Assembly: GCA_002700285.1 (NCBI GenBank)
Contig: PACT01000028.1
Location: forward strand, 1 to 64,000
Direction of reading: 5' to 3'
Length of the DNA: 64,000 nucleotides
Origin: Crocinitomicaceae bacterium
GTDB taxonomy: Bacteria; Bacteroidota; Bacteroidia; Flavobacteriales_D; Sanyastnellaceae
The notes below the pieces were generated by a model that had not been told where the DNA came from, ran no database searches, and saw nothing but the letters and a program-made list of their open reading frames with translations. A program made the translations under genes and the position numbers. Positions 26,812 through 36,542 of this stretch are shown piece after piece (position 1 is the first letter of the stretch; every line of letters begins with the position of its first letter).

Positions 26812-28176
26812 TTATACAAACATGAGGATATAGACCCCTGCGCCAGCAAAATACCCAGCTATAGCTAGCAAACTTATCTTTTTCAAATACCAAATGAAAT
26901 CGATACGCTCCAAGCCCATGACCGCCACACCGGCTGCAGAACCAATAATTAGAGCCGAACCTCCTGTACCCGCACAATACGCAAGGAACTGCCAGAAGTG
27001 CCCGTCCTTGACAAATGCGGCAGACCACGCATCTGTCACTGCATCAACTGGAATAACATCATACATGCCCATTGATGCAGCAACCAAGGGAACATTATCT
27101 ACAATGGCCGAAAGAAGTCCAATTGACAAATCAATTAAATACACATTATTCAGAGCTGAACGAAGTGACTCAGCGGCAAAAATAAGGTGTCCCGCTTCCT
27201 GTAATGCAGCGACTGCAAGAAGTATCCCGAGAAAAAACAACACTGAAGAGACATCAATCTTTTTCAAAACACCAATCACGGAGAGGTCCTTTTTTTGTTC
27301 TTGATTCTTTGAATTGTGTAAACGTTCGGTCAGCAACCAGATGGCACCCAATGAAAGCATCATCCCCATAAAGGGAGGAAGGTGTGTGACCGTTTTAAAT
27401 ATGGGGACAAAAAGGAGTCCACAAACACCAAATGCAAACACCAAATTTCTTTCAAAACGTGTTGTGTGCTCCTGATTTGTATCCTGGTTTATCACAGGCC
27501 TTGTAACTGTACCCTTAATACGGAAAGTGAGAATGATGAGTGGAACCAAAAGCGCGACAATTGAGGGGAGAATTAAATTTACAATAATTATAGAGGTGCT
27601 CAGCTGTCCACCAATCCAAAGCATCGTTGTTGTCACGTCTCCTATAGGAGACCAAGCCCCTCCAGCGTTTGCAGCAACAACGACCATTCCGGCAAACAGC
27701 CAACGGGTCTCTTTATCATGTATCAACTTTCTCAATAGCGAAATCATCACGATGGAGGTCGTCAGGTTGTCTAGTAAGGCGGAAAAGAAAAAAGTTAAAA
27801 TGCAAATAATCCACATCAACTTCACCTTGCTGCTTGTATTGATCCGATCTGTAATGACTCTGAATCCCTCGTGTGCATCCACAAGTTCCACAATGGTCAT
27901 CGCACCTAAAAGAAAAAACAAAATACTTGAGATCTCCTGCATATGGTGAAGAAGTCTGTGCTCATAGAAAACACTTAAAGAGGCATGTCCATCATGGGAA
28001 AAAGATGAGAATAATTCAACCAGGTGTGACGGCACTTCTGGATAGCCTGTCACAAACAAACCCCACAAAACTGTTCCTGTTAACAACGCCGAAGCGGCTT
28101 TGTCAATTTTAATATTATGCTCGAGAATAATCCCCACATAGCCGATTACAAAAACTGCAAGTAAAATATAATCCAT
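26812..28176 (-). CDS. nhaD: NhaD-type sodium/proton antiporter
   Basis: A 454-residue protein with about a dozen hydrophobic segments and NhaD-type motifs: SALLDNLTTSIVMISLLRKL, NAGGAWSPIGDVTTTMLWIG, IGLLSAIVDNVPLVAASMGM and a C-terminal GTGGSALIIGSAAGVAVMG. Members exchange Na+ (or Li+) for protons and occur widely in marine bacteria. It starts 5 nt after the glutamate dehydrogenase stop, so the two form an operon. A physiological link (ion or pH homeostasis with amino-acid deamination) is possible but not shown. Confidence 0.92.
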   Translation of the reverse strand: MDYILLAVFVIGYVGIILEHNIKIDKAASALLTGTVLWGLFVTGYPEVPSHLVELFSSFSHDGHASLSVFYEHRLLHHMQEISSILFFLLGAMTIVELVDAHEGFRVITDRINTSSKVKLMWIICILTFFFSALLDNLTTSIVMISLLRKLIHDKETRWLFAGMVVVAANAGGAWSPIGDVTTTMLWIGGQLSTSIIIVNLILPSIVALLVPLIILTFRIKGTVTRPVINQDTNQEHTTRFERNLVFAFGVCGLLFVPIFKTVTHLPPFMGMMLSLGAIWLLTERLHNSKNQEQKKDLSVIGVLKKIDVSSVLFFLGILLAVAALQEAGHLIFAAESLRSALNNVYLIDLSIGLLSAIVDNVPLVAASMGMYDVIPVDAVTDAWSAAFVKDGHFWQFLAYCAGTGGSALIIGSAAGVAVMGLERIDFIWYLKKISLLAIAGYFAGAGVYILMFV

Positions 28177-28181
28177 ACTTT

Positions 28182-29411
28182 CTAGTTTAATGTTTTAAGC
28201 GCCTTCGCAAATGCTGTTGCTGTGAGCAATGTCGTCTCTGAATGAATGGCAAACGTGGCTTCAAGCGCACGACCTATGACATCTGACGTGTCTCTAAATA
28301 TCCCTTCATCAGACATGTCGACATTGCTGTCACTCATGAGGTATGCAAACACTCTTGCCATGCCACAATTTGCAATAAAGTCAGGAATTAACGTAATTCT
28401 AGTATCGACATATTCTGCAATGGGTCCATAGAAAATAGCTTTGTCTGCAAATGGAACGTTTGCCCCAGACGACATAAGTCTGACACCTGCATGAATCATC
28501 CTTTCCACTTGATCTTGTGTGACAAGTCTGGACGCTGCACAAGGTAAAAACACATCTGCTTTTACATCCCAAATTGATTGATTGACTTCATCAAATGAAA
28601 GGGCATCAACGGATACAAGTGAATTCCCTCTTTTTGCAAAGAAAAGATCGGCCACTTGATCGGCATCCATCCCTTCCGCCTTGATAAGCCCACCGGCTCT
28701 GTCTATAATACCCACTATTTTTGCTCCCGCTTGAGAAAGATAGTACGCTGCAGCTGCACCTACATTGCCCCAGCCTTGAATGATCACTCTCTTGCCATAG
28801 ATGTCGCCGCCATAAATATTATAAAAATGACGCACAGATTCTGACACACCATATCCCGTAATGAGATCAGCCACCCTGTATTTGCGCTGAATATCGGGCG
28901 AGATATTGACATCCTCCACAATCTGAGAAACGCCTTGACGAAGATTTCCAATGCGATGAACCTTTTGGGCTTCGTTTGGCTTAAAGTGTCCCGTAAAAAC
29001 TCCCTCTTGAGGGTGCCAAACACCATTTTCTTCTGTAATTGGAATCACTTCGTGTATTTCATCTACATTCATATCACCTCCAGTACCATAGTAATGCTTG
29101 AGGAGAGGTGTTACTGCAGCATACCAGCGCTCAAGTACACCTCGTTTACGTGGATCGTTTGGGTCAAAATTAATGCCGGATTTTGCTCCGCCAATTTGAG
29201 GCCCTGACACAGTAAATTTGATCTCCATCGTCTTTGCAAGAGACTCCACTTCGTTTTGATTTACTCCCAAGTGCATCCGTGTTCCACCTCCAGCAGCACC
29301 CCCTCGCAATGAGTTAATCACGACCCAACCTTTTGCTTCGGTCTCAGTATCATTCCAACTAAAAACGATTTCAGGCTTACGTTCTTCGTAATGCTTAAGA
29401 ATTTCTTTCAT
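28182..29411 (-). CDS. Glu/Leu/Phe/Val dehydrogenase
   Basis: A 409-residue amino-acid dehydrogenase. The N-terminal dimerisation domain has GGTRMHLGV and the catalytic lysine region SGPQIGGAKSGINFD. The Rossmann domain has VIIQGWGNVGAAAAYYLS and the C-terminal part SSGANVPFADKAIF with IPDFIANCGMARVFAY. Reversible oxidative deamination with NAD(P); glutamate is the likely substrate, but the sequence alone does not exclude branched-chain amino acids. A frame extension to GTG 29450 contains the promoter box, so ATG 29411 is the start. The nhaD gene follows in the same operon. Confidence 0.92.
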   Translation of the reverse strand: MKEILKHYEERKPEIVFSWNDTETEAKGWVVINSLRGGAAGGGTRMHLGVNQNEVESLAKTMEIKFTVSGPQIGGAKSGINFDPNDPRKRGVLERWYAAVTPLLKHYYGTGGDMNVDEIHEVIPITEENGVWHPQEGVFTGHFKPNEAQKVHRIGNLRQGVSQIVEDVNISPDIQRKYRVADLITGYGVSESVRHFYNIYGGDIYGKRVIIQGWGNVGAAAAYYLSQAGAKIVGIIDRAGGLIKAEGMDADQVADLFFAKRGNSLVSVDALSFDEVNQSIWDVKADVFLPCAASRLVTQDQVERMIHAGVRLMSSGANVPFADKAIFYGPIAEYVDTRITLIPDFIANCGMARVFAYLMSDSNVDMSDEGIFRDTSDVIGRALEATFAIHSETTLLTATAFAKALKTLN

Positions 29412-29437
29412 GAAAATATCTTGTGACTTTCGAGCGG

Positions 29438-29445
29438 CAAATATA
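29438..29445 (-). promoter_or_regulatory. -7 promoter box of the dehydrogenase-nhaD operon
   Basis: TATATTTG on the minus strand is an exact match and ends 26 nt before ATG 29411. It rules out the GTG at 29450 as the start. Confidence 0.65.
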
Positions 29446-29456
29446 ACCACATCTTA

Positions 29457-30557
29457 TCATCTATTAGGCAACCAAACAGCGCCACTTGATGAAGAAATCG
29501 AAGCTCCAGTGACAGATTGTAAGGTATTTGGTTTATTTAAAAATCGCAGGAGTCCCAAAAAGGCAAATGCATACGCTTCTTTTCCATGAATCATACTCAC
29601 ATCTGGCGTGACAAATTCAAAAGAATGACTGCGAGAAAGTGCATCAAGACGGGACATTAAAAACGTATTAAATACGCCCCCTCCTGAGACCAATATTTCT
29701 CCGGAGGATTCACAAGAATTGATAATTGTTAAAGCGATATACTCAACCGATGTGCACATTCTATCTTCCAAAGGCACATGCTTATATGTATTCAAAACTG
29801 GCAAAACCTCAGCGTTTACCCACTCTAATCCTAAACTTTTTGGTGGAGGGAGCTGATGATATGACAATGACATGAGATCCGTCAAAAATGCTGGAATGAC
29901 CTTTCCAGAAGAAGCAATTTCCCCATGATTATCATACGCCAATCCCAGTTCAGATGCGAGCAGGTTTAACAAATTATTACACACACCTATATCCCAAGCT
30001 CTTGTATTGTGAGGAGAATTTGTGTGAGAGATATTTGCAAAGCCTCCAAGGTTAAGGCACGCTGAATATTGTGAGAATAAAATAGAATCTGCCTTAGGAA
30101 CTAAGGGTGCCCCTTGTCCGCCATAGGCAACATCCAATCGACGTAAATCACACACGACAGGAAGAGAAGTTAGCGCCGCGAGATCTGCGCCAGAACCAAT
30201 TTGAACAGTATACCCATCTTTTGGATTGTGAAAAACGGTGTGTCCATGAGAAGACAACAGATCCGCCTTTGTGTTGAATGTATTCACACACTTTGCCGAA
30301 AAATGAGCCCAATCTCTGTCCAATTGAAATAATTTTTCAGACGTCAACTCCATACTTTCCCTCAGGCGCGATGCAAGCTCAGGTGGATATTTAAAACACT
30401 CAAAACGTGAAATTTGCCCACACCATTCTGTTGAATCAGGGACTGCGACAAACTTGCATATTGCAACATCTAGACCATCAAGAGACGTTCCGCTCATCAA
30501 ACCTATCACAACCCAAGGCTCCTGAGAGGATGCTCTTATTGTATCTTCGTAATCCAT
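29457..30557 (-). CDS. anmK: Anhydro-N-acetylmuramic acid kinase
   Basis: Phosphorylates and opens 1,6-anhydro-MurNAc to MurNAc-6-phosphate in peptidoglycan recycling. Seen: the ATP-binding GLMSGTSLDGLDVAICKF at the N-terminus, SSHGHTVFHNP, the ACLNLGGFANIS region, the WDIGVCNNLLN segment, and LVSGGGVFNTFLMSRL near the C-terminus. The length of 366 residues from ATG 30557 fits the family; the longer frame to 30632 would cross the divergent gene. Only 12 nt separate its ATG from that of the acyl-CoA dehydrogenase, so promoter elements must lie inside the neighbour's coding sequence. Confidence 0.94.
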   Translation of the reverse strand: MDYEDTIRASSQEPWVVIGLMSGTSLDGLDVAICKFVAVPDSTEWCGQISRFECFKYPPELASRLRESMELTSEKLFQLDRDWAHFSAKCVNTFNTKADLLSSHGHTVFHNPKDGYTVQIGSGADLAALTSLPVVCDLRRLDVAYGGQGAPLVPKADSILFSQYSACLNLGGFANISHTNSPHNTRAWDIGVCNNLLNLLASELGLAYDNHGEIASSGKVIPAFLTDLMSLSYHQLPPPKSLGLEWVNAEVLPVLNTYKHVPLEDRMCTSVEYIALTIINSCESSGEILVSGGGVFNTFLMSRLDALSRSHSFEFVTPDVSMIHGKEAYAFAFLGLLRFLNKPNTLQSVTGASISSSSGAVWLPNR

Positions 30558-30569
30558 TTCATTCTCATT

Positions 30570-31712
30570 ATGAATTTCGAACTTACAGAAGAACAGATTG
30601 CCGTACGTGATGCAGCAAGAGATTTTGCACAAAATGTGCTAAAACCAGCTGTCATAGAACGTGATAGAGAACAAAAGTTCCCAGCTGAGGAAGTCAAACA
30701 GCTTGGCGAGCTTGGGTTTCTTGGAATTATGGTTGATACTAAATATGGTGGGGCTGGGATGGATACCATAAGCTATGTTTTGGCGATGGAAGAAATCAGC
30801 AAGATAGATGCTTCTACGAGTGTTATCATGAGCGTGAACAACTCACTGGTGTGTTATGGGATAGAAAAATACGGAACTGAGGCGCAGAAACAGAAATTCT
30901 TAGTACCATTGGCAAATGGACAAAAGATTGGCGCGTTTTGTTTAAGTGAGCCCGAAGCGGGTTCGGATGCAACATCACAGAGAACGACTGCAGTAGATAT
31001 GGGAGACCACTATCTGCTCAACGGAACGAAGAATTGGATTACAAACGGTGGCAGTGCATCAACCTACATTATCATTGCTCAGACAGATGTCGAAAAAGGA
31101 CATAAGGGAATCAATGCAATTATCGTTGAAAAAGACATGCCAGGCTTCGTTGTGGGTGCGAAGGAAGATAAACTTGGCATCCGTGGTTCGGACACACATA
31201 CATTGATGTTCACTGACGTCAAAGTGCCGAAAGAAAACCGACTGGGTGAAGATGGTTTTGGCTTTAAGTTCGCAATGAAAACATTGTCAGGAGGGCGTAT
31301 TGGTATTGCCGCACAAGCCCTCGGGATAGCATCTGGTGCATATGAACTCGCGCTGTCATATTCAAAGGAGAGAAAGACATTTGGCCAAGAAATCTACAAG
31401 CATCAGGCTATTGGCTTCAAACTCGCCGACATGGCAACTCAAATTGAGAGTGCAAGACTTCTGGTTTACAAAGCTGCAGCACTAAAAGATGCTGGAGAAA
31501 ACTACGACCTTGCGTCGAGTATGGCAAAACTATATGCCTCGGAAGTCGCGATGAAACAAACTGTTGAAGCTGTCCAAATCCATGGTGGGTATGGCTTTGT
31601 TAAAGAGTATCATGTAGAACGGCTCATGCGAGATGCGAAAATTACGCAGATCTATGAAGGCACAAGCGAGGTGCAGAAAATTGTCATCAGTCGAAGCATC
31701 TTAAAGGACTAG
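30570..31712 (+). CDS. Acyl-CoA dehydrogenase
   Basis: A 380-residue FAD-dependent dehydrogenase of the short-chain/butyryl-CoA type, oxidising acyl-CoA to enoyl-CoA in fatty-acid or amino-acid breakdown. Seen: CLSEPEAGSDATSQRT (FAD and substrate loop), GTKNWITNGG, RGSDTHTLMFTDVKVP, KERKTFGQ-like SKERKTFGQEI, QIHGGYGFVKEYHVERLMRDA and QIYEGTSEVQ with the catalytic Glu. It ends 12 nt inside the converging gene. A near-consensus -7 box (TATCTTCG, 30542-30549) lies 20 nt before the ATG, inside anmK. Confidence 0.95.
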   Translation: MNFELTEEQIAVRDAARDFAQNVLKPAVIERDREQKFPAEEVKQLGELGFLGIMVDTKYGGAGMDTISYVLAMEEISKIDASTSVIMSVNNSLVCYGIEKYGTEAQKQKFLVPLANGQKIGAFCLSEPEAGSDATSQRTTAVDMGDHYLLNGTKNWITNGGSASTYIIIAQTDVEKGHKGINAIIVEKDMPGFVVGAKEDKLGIRGSDTHTLMFTDVKVPKENRLGEDGFGFKFAMKTLSGGRIGIAAQALGIASGAYELALSYSKERKTFGQEIYKHQAIGFKLADMATQIESARLLVYKAAALKDAGENYDLASSMAKLYASEVAMKQTVEAVQIHGGYGFVKEYHVERLMRDAKITQIYEGTSEVQKIVISRSILKD

Positions 31713-33110
31713 CTCATTTCTTGAGTTCCAAACGGAACGTATGCCATTCAAGTAGGTCACCACTTCTTTTTTTCCATCTGCATCGATGTCTTGAACGGTG
31801 ACTTTATCTGCACGCGTTCGCCCAGAAATTCCTACTGGCTCGGCCTCAGCTAAAGTTAGTTCTTGCAACCAACCCTCTGAATCTATAAATATCACGGTTG
31901 ATTTACCGATTGTATTAGACAAACGAAAAGCTGGTTTAGACCTGGGGTTGATGACCACTGGAGTTGAACCCCTTACTTGTCCTGAACGCTTTAACAAAAT
32001 TACACTACCATCATAACAACCACCATAGATATAATCTTTAGAGCCGACACGAATATGGGCGAGATGTACCACGTGTTTGTCCTCTGTGAGACGTTTGAAG
32101 TTCCATCCCGCAGTATAACGGCCCTCAGATCTAAGATTGATGATATCACCACCAGTGGTTGCCAGTAAAATTCTGAATTTTTTATTTTTATCGTAATCGA
32201 AAACAGCAAATCCGGACACCTCCGCTTCATATGGAAACCCCTTGACATCATGGCCTAATCGGTCAACGACATAAAGGGCAGAAGAGGTCGCAAATGCAGT
32301 TTGGTATTTGTTATTTGCATATAAATCCACTTCAAACGAATTGCCTATTGGAGGACCTACTGTCGTTTTTGACCACACCACTTGTCCTCCAGCGCTTATA
32401 GCATCGACGGATGCGTTTTCCGGATTCCAAACAATGTCCATGTCAATCCCTTTTTTGTGATCTCTCGTCACCCCTAATAAAGCGTGGTTTTCATAATGAT
32501 CAAGACGAGGTGGATCCTCCCTCTCAATAAGATGTGAGTCCATCCCTGTTTGTTCACGAATGAATACAGTCCGATTCGAATATACATGTGATTTAAAGCC
32601 AACGATGTCATCTGCTTCTCCCCACACCACTATTCTATCGTCACCAGATTGAAGCTCGAAAAAACCATTGGCGCAGTCCTTTCGAGTGAGTTTGGTATAT
32701 GATTCGTTGGAAATTTTCCATTTGGCAGCCATCTCTCCCGGATTCTCACTCCACCCATCTAATGCAGCTTGTGTTCCCAACAAATAACCAGCCTTGTATG
32801 GCATTGACAACACTTTGGCGGGCAATAAATCTGTGTCAATGGCTCGAGAAGTATGAAACACAACCAGAGAGTCATTCGAAAATTTATGCAGCTTTTCATC
32901 TGTACCAGGACGCCACCACGTTGCCCCATCCACTGGCACCCTGGAGGCATCCCACATTTCCCAAACACACCAAGCGTCGGAAGCTTTTAATGTGGGGTCT
33001 GAAGCTGGTTCCCCATCAACGTGTGAGCCAAATAAGAAAAACCAGGCTGCAAGTATGGACAGCAAAAAAGATATGACTGGCAACAATTTCATGTGTCTAA
33101 GTTCAGGCAT
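31701..33110 (-). CDS. Exported protein with probable beta-propeller fold (unknown)
   Basis: A 469-residue protein with an N-terminal hydrophobic segment (MKLLPVISFLLSILAAWFFLF) that may be a signal anchor. The second half has strand patterns typical of PQQ/WD-like propellers: TAFATSSALYVVDRLGHDVKGFP, FRILLATTGGDIINL, KDYIYGGCYDGSVILLKRSG and IDSEGWLQELTLAE. VQDIDADGKKEVVTY near the end resembles an FG-GAP/VCBS calcium motif. No catalytic residues are recognised. It starts 3 nt after the recG stop and is probably cotranscribed. ATG 33092 is an alternative start. Confidence 0.72.
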   Translation of the reverse strand: MPELRHMKLLPVISFLLSILAAWFFLFGSHVDGEPASDPTLKASDAWCVWEMWDASRVPVDGATWWRPGTDEKLHKFSNDSLVVFHTSRAIDTDLLPAKVLSMPYKAGYLLGTQAALDGWSENPGEMAAKWKISNESYTKLTRKDCANGFFELQSGDDRIVVWGEADDIVGFKSHVYSNRTVFIREQTGMDSHLIEREDPPRLDHYENHALLGVTRDHKKGIDMDIVWNPENASVDAISAGGQVVWSKTTVGPPIGNSFEVDLYANNKYQTAFATSSALYVVDRLGHDVKGFPYEAEVSGFAVFDYDKNKKFRILLATTGGDIINLRSEGRYTAGWNFKRLTEDKHVVHLAHIRVGSKDYIYGGCYDGSVILLKRSGQVRGSTPVVINPRSKPAFRLSNTIGKSTVIFIDSEGWLQELTLAEAEPVGISGRTRADKVTVQDIDADGKKEVVTYLNGIRSVWNSRNELVL

Positions 33111-33113
33111 AGT

Positions 33114-35216
33114 TTAAGAAATCCGACTCCAATTTGGTCGATCTTTTAATATCCGTACCAAATTGTTTTTTAGCGTCACGTGGGTTGGCAATTCCAAACC
33201 AGGATCTTCATCTAAAACACGTTGAGCAATGTACCTCGCTGTCGACATGATCTCCCTATCTCTGATCAAATCGGCGATTTTCAAATCAGGAACACCACTT
33301 TGTTGCGTTCCTAAAATATCTCCCGGACCTCTAATTTCCATATCTACTTCAGCTATTTCAAATCCGTCATTTGTCCGACACATGGTTTCTAACCTGCGCC
33401 GCGCTTCACTACTAAATTCATCTTTTGTCATTAAAATACAATAACTCTGATCGCCCCCTCTTCCCACTCTCCCCCGAAGTTGATGCAATTGACTCAAGCC
33501 AAAGCGCTCGGCACTTTCAATCACCATCAGTGTCGCATTTGGCACATTTACACCCACTTCTATCACAGTAGTAGCCACTAGAATTTGTGATTGTCCACTT
33601 GCAAAGCGCTTCATTTCTATATCCTTATCTGAGGGCTTCATTCGGCCATGTACAATTCCGATTTGATACTGCGGAGGCGGAAATCTTCGAGAGATACTTT
33701 CATACCCGTCCATCAAATCTTTATAATCAATGGTCGCGCTCTCATCAATCAAAGGGTAAACCATATAGACCTGTCTGCCTTGTTTCACTTGTTTCTCGAT
33801 AAAAGACAAGACTTCTAATCGTTTTGTATCCGTTCGGTGAGCTGTTACAATTTCTTTTCTACCGGGGGGTAATTCGTCCAAGACACTAATATCTAAATCT
33901 CCATACGCCGTCATGGCAAGTGTTCGAGGAATAGGGGTTGCCGTCATCACTAATACATGCGGAGGGATTTTAGATTTGGCCCAAAGTTTAGACCGTTGGG
34001 CCACACCAAACTTATGTTGCTCATCAATGACTGCCAATCCCAAATTTTTAAAGACAACGGTAGGCTCAATTAAGGAATGTGTGCCAATTAAAATATCAAC
34101 GCGGCCATCTGCTAGTCCTTCCAAAATAGGTTTACGGGCAGACTTCTTGACCGAACCTGTGATAATTTCAACGCTGACGTCCATGTCCTTGAGCAAATCC
34201 CCAATCCCTTCAGCATGTTGGAACGCGAGTATTTCAGTGGGTGCCATAATACATGCTTGAAAGCCATTGTCAATTGCCAAAAGAGCCGCCATGAGCGCAA
34301 CAATGGTTTTTCCACTCCCCACATCTCCTTGGAGCAATCTGTTCATATGCCAGCCCGTTTTAAAATCGGCTCTGATTTCCTTCAGGACTCTTTTTTGAGC
34401 ATTCGTGAGTTCAAATGGCAGATATTGACTGTAAAATTGATGGAATTTCTCTCCAACGTGTGAGAAAACCACCCCAGGAAGATCAACAGTAAGGGTTCTT
34501 TTGTGTTGAAGTAAAACAAGTTGAAGATAAAGTAATTCTTCAAATCTCAATCGCTTTAATGCCCTGTCAGCCTCAAGGGGGGTCCTGGGAGCATGGACCA
34601 TCTCAAAAGCCTCTCTACGAGAAGGGAACTTTAATTCTGACAACAAATGATCTGGCAATGTCTCCGTGAATTCAAATTGAGTAGCATCCCAAGCCACCCG
34701 AATTAACCTCGCCAGACCTGCACTATTTAATCCGCGATTCGTTAATCTTTCAGTCGATGAATACACAGGATGAAGCCCTCCGCCACGTCGTTTCTCAAAC
34801 GCATCTGCCTTCTCAACTTCAGGATGAGCGATATTCCACTTGCGTCCAAATTTTGTAGGTCTTCCAAATACAACCACCTCGACATTTAACGGCAATTGAT
34901 TGATAATCCATTTTGCACCTTTAAACCACACCAATTCTAACTCCCCATCACCATCCTGAAAGACCGCAACCAATCTACTTGCCTTCTTCCCTCCCACCAA
35001 TTCTTTTTTTGTAATCTTACCCTTTAACTGCAATGAAGTTGTATCCGCTTCAATATCAGATATGCTATGAAAAACAGATCGATCCTCATAACGAAATGGC
35101 AAATGCTGAAGTAAATCGAAGAAAGTATTGACACCCAATTCAACCTTAAGAAGTTCGGCGCGTTTGGGCCCCACTCCTTTCAGATACGCTATTGGTGATT
35201 CAAGATTTGTCGTCAT
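33114..35216 (-). CDS. recG: ATP-dependent DNA helicase RecG
   Basis: Branch-migrating helicase that reverses stalled forks and processes recombination intermediates. A 700-residue protein with an N-terminal wedge/OB domain (~1-230), helicase motif I LLQGDVGSGKTIVALM, Ia MAPTEILAFQHAEG, motif II LAVIDEQHKFGV (DEQH), motif III VMTATPIPRTLA, motif V VATTVIEVGVNVPNAT and motif VI QLRGRVGRGG. The length is normal. It lies 43 nt after pdhC and 3 nt before a gene of unknown function. Confidence 0.97.
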   Translation of the reverse strand: MTTNLESPIAYLKGVGPKRAELLKVELGVNTFFDLLQHLPFRYEDRSVFHSISDIEADTTSLQLKGKITKKELVGGKKASRLVAVFQDGDGELELVWFKGAKWIINQLPLNVEVVVFGRPTKFGRKWNIAHPEVEKADAFEKRRGGGLHPVYSSTERLTNRGLNSAGLARLIRVAWDATQFEFTETLPDHLLSELKFPSRREAFEMVHAPRTPLEADRALKRLRFEELLYLQLVLLQHKRTLTVDLPGVVFSHVGEKFHQFYSQYLPFELTNAQKRVLKEIRADFKTGWHMNRLLQGDVGSGKTIVALMAALLAIDNGFQACIMAPTEILAFQHAEGIGDLLKDMDVSVEIITGSVKKSARKPILEGLADGRVDILIGTHSLIEPTVVFKNLGLAVIDEQHKFGVAQRSKLWAKSKIPPHVLVMTATPIPRTLAMTAYGDLDISVLDELPPGRKEIVTAHRTDTKRLEVLSFIEKQVKQGRQVYMVYPLIDESATIDYKDLMDGYESISRRFPPPQYQIGIVHGRMKPSDKDIEMKRFASGQSQILVATTVIEVGVNVPNATLMVIESAERFGLSQLHQLRGRVGRGGDQSYCILMTKDEFSSEARRRLETMCRTNDGFEIAEVDMEIRGPGDILGTQQSGVPDLKIADLIRDREIMSTARYIAQRVLDEDPGLELPTHVTLKNNLVRILKDRPNWSRIS

Positions 35217-35259
35217 CGCGGCGATTACAATATCTGCAAACTATCGCCTTTCATACAAG

Positions 35260-36522
35260 TTAAACGAGCATTAAAACGGGATTCTCAAGAAGGTTTTTAA
35301 AATCCTTTAAGAATGCAGCACCTGTTGCGCCATCGACGACTCTGTGATCGCAACTAAGTGTTACTTTCATCACATGTCCTGGCACGACCTCTCCATTCTT
35401 AACGACAGGCACATCACTTATCCCTCCAATGGCAAGAATACACGCATCTGGCGGATTAATAATCGCCGTGAAATTCTCTATACCAAACATTCCTAAATTA
35501 GAAATTGTAAACGTACTTCCCTCCCAATCGCTGGGTTGCAATGTTTTGTCTTTTGCCTTTCCAGCAAATTCTCGAACCTCTTCTCCTATGGTTGCAAATG
35601 ATTTGCTATCAGCAAACCTCACCACAGGAACTAACAATCCATCCTCAACTGCAACTGCAACACCAATGTTTACATGTTCGTTGTAGCGAATTTTATCTTC
35701 CAACCAACTGCTATTTACAGCTGGGTTTTTCCTTAAAGACACAGCAGCAGATTTAACAACCATATCATTGAATGAGATTTTATACAAACCTTGGGCATTG
35801 ATGGCATTTCTAGCCTGGATTGCATTTGACATATCAACGGATACGGACAGGTAGAAGTGGGGAGCCGAGAACTTACTTTCTGCCAGACGACGTGCAATGG
35901 TTTTACGCATTTGACTCACGCCGACCTCAGAAAACCTTTCCTGACTTATGACAGGCATGCCAGTAGCGCTTGCCATTTTAAAATTCTCCACGTCACTCTT
36001 GACAACACGTCCACCTTCACCAGATCCAGGGATTCTATCAAGAGAGAGGCCCAATTTGTCAGCCAATTTCTTCGCTAAAGGAGATGCAATTACACGAGTA
36101 TTTTGGGGCCGGGATACCGGAGCAGTAGCGGCAGCTACTGGCGCTGGTGAAGCCGGAGGTTTTTGTGGCGTGACGTCATTCGACACAATTGCAACAGGAG
36201 GTGTGTCATTCGATTCTGAAGCAGGTTCATCTGAAACAATATCTGCTTTGGCGGCATCGGCCAATAGTTTTTTAATGTCCTCTCCCTTTTCACCTAAAAC
36301 ACAAAGCACACCATCAACGGGCGCAGCATCTCCAGTTTGAACACCGATGTGTAATAGAACGCCGTCTTGAAATGATTCGAATTCCATCGTGGCTTTATCT
36401 GTTTCTATTTCGGCCAGAAGTTCTCCGCTTTCAACCACATCACCCACTTTTTTATGCCAAGCAGCCACAACTCCTTCAGTCATGGTATCACTTAATTTGG
36501 GCATACGTACAATCTCAGCCAT
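35260..36522 (-). CDS. pdhC: Pyruvate dehydrogenase complex E2, dihydrolipoamide acetyltransferase
   Basis: A 420-residue E2 subunit. The N-terminal lipoyl domain has EIETDKATMEFES (Lys43 would carry lipoate), followed by a Pro/Ala-rich linker (~80-135), a peripheral subunit-binding domain (VIASPLAKKLADKLGLSLD, ~140-175) and the catalytic domain with MRKTIARRLAESK and the active-site region LSCDHRVVDGATGA. It transfers acetyl groups to CoA. It lies 20 nt after pdhA. Only one lipoyl domain is present, whereas some Flavobacteria have two. Confidence 0.95.
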   Translation of the reverse strand: MAEIVRMPKLSDTMTEGVVAAWHKKVGDVVESGELLAEIETDKATMEFESFQDGVLLHIGVQTGDAAPVDGVLCVLGEKGEDIKKLLADAAKADIVSDEPASESNDTPPVAIVSNDVTPQKPPASPAPVAAATAPVSRPQNTRVIASPLAKKLADKLGLSLDRIPGSGEGGRVVKSDVENFKMASATGMPVISQERFSEVGVSQMRKTIARRLAESKFSAPHFYLSVSVDMSNAIQARNAINAQGLYKISFNDMVVKSAAVSLRKNPAVNSSWLEDKIRYNEHVNIGVAVAVEDGLLVPVVRFADSKSFATIGEEVREFAGKAKDKTLQPSDWEGSTFTISNLGMFGIENFTAIINPPDACILAIGGISDVPVVKNGEVVPGHVMKVTLSCDHRVVDGATGAAFLKDFKNLLENPVLMLV

Positions 36523-36542
36523 GGCTCTATTATTTAGATATT

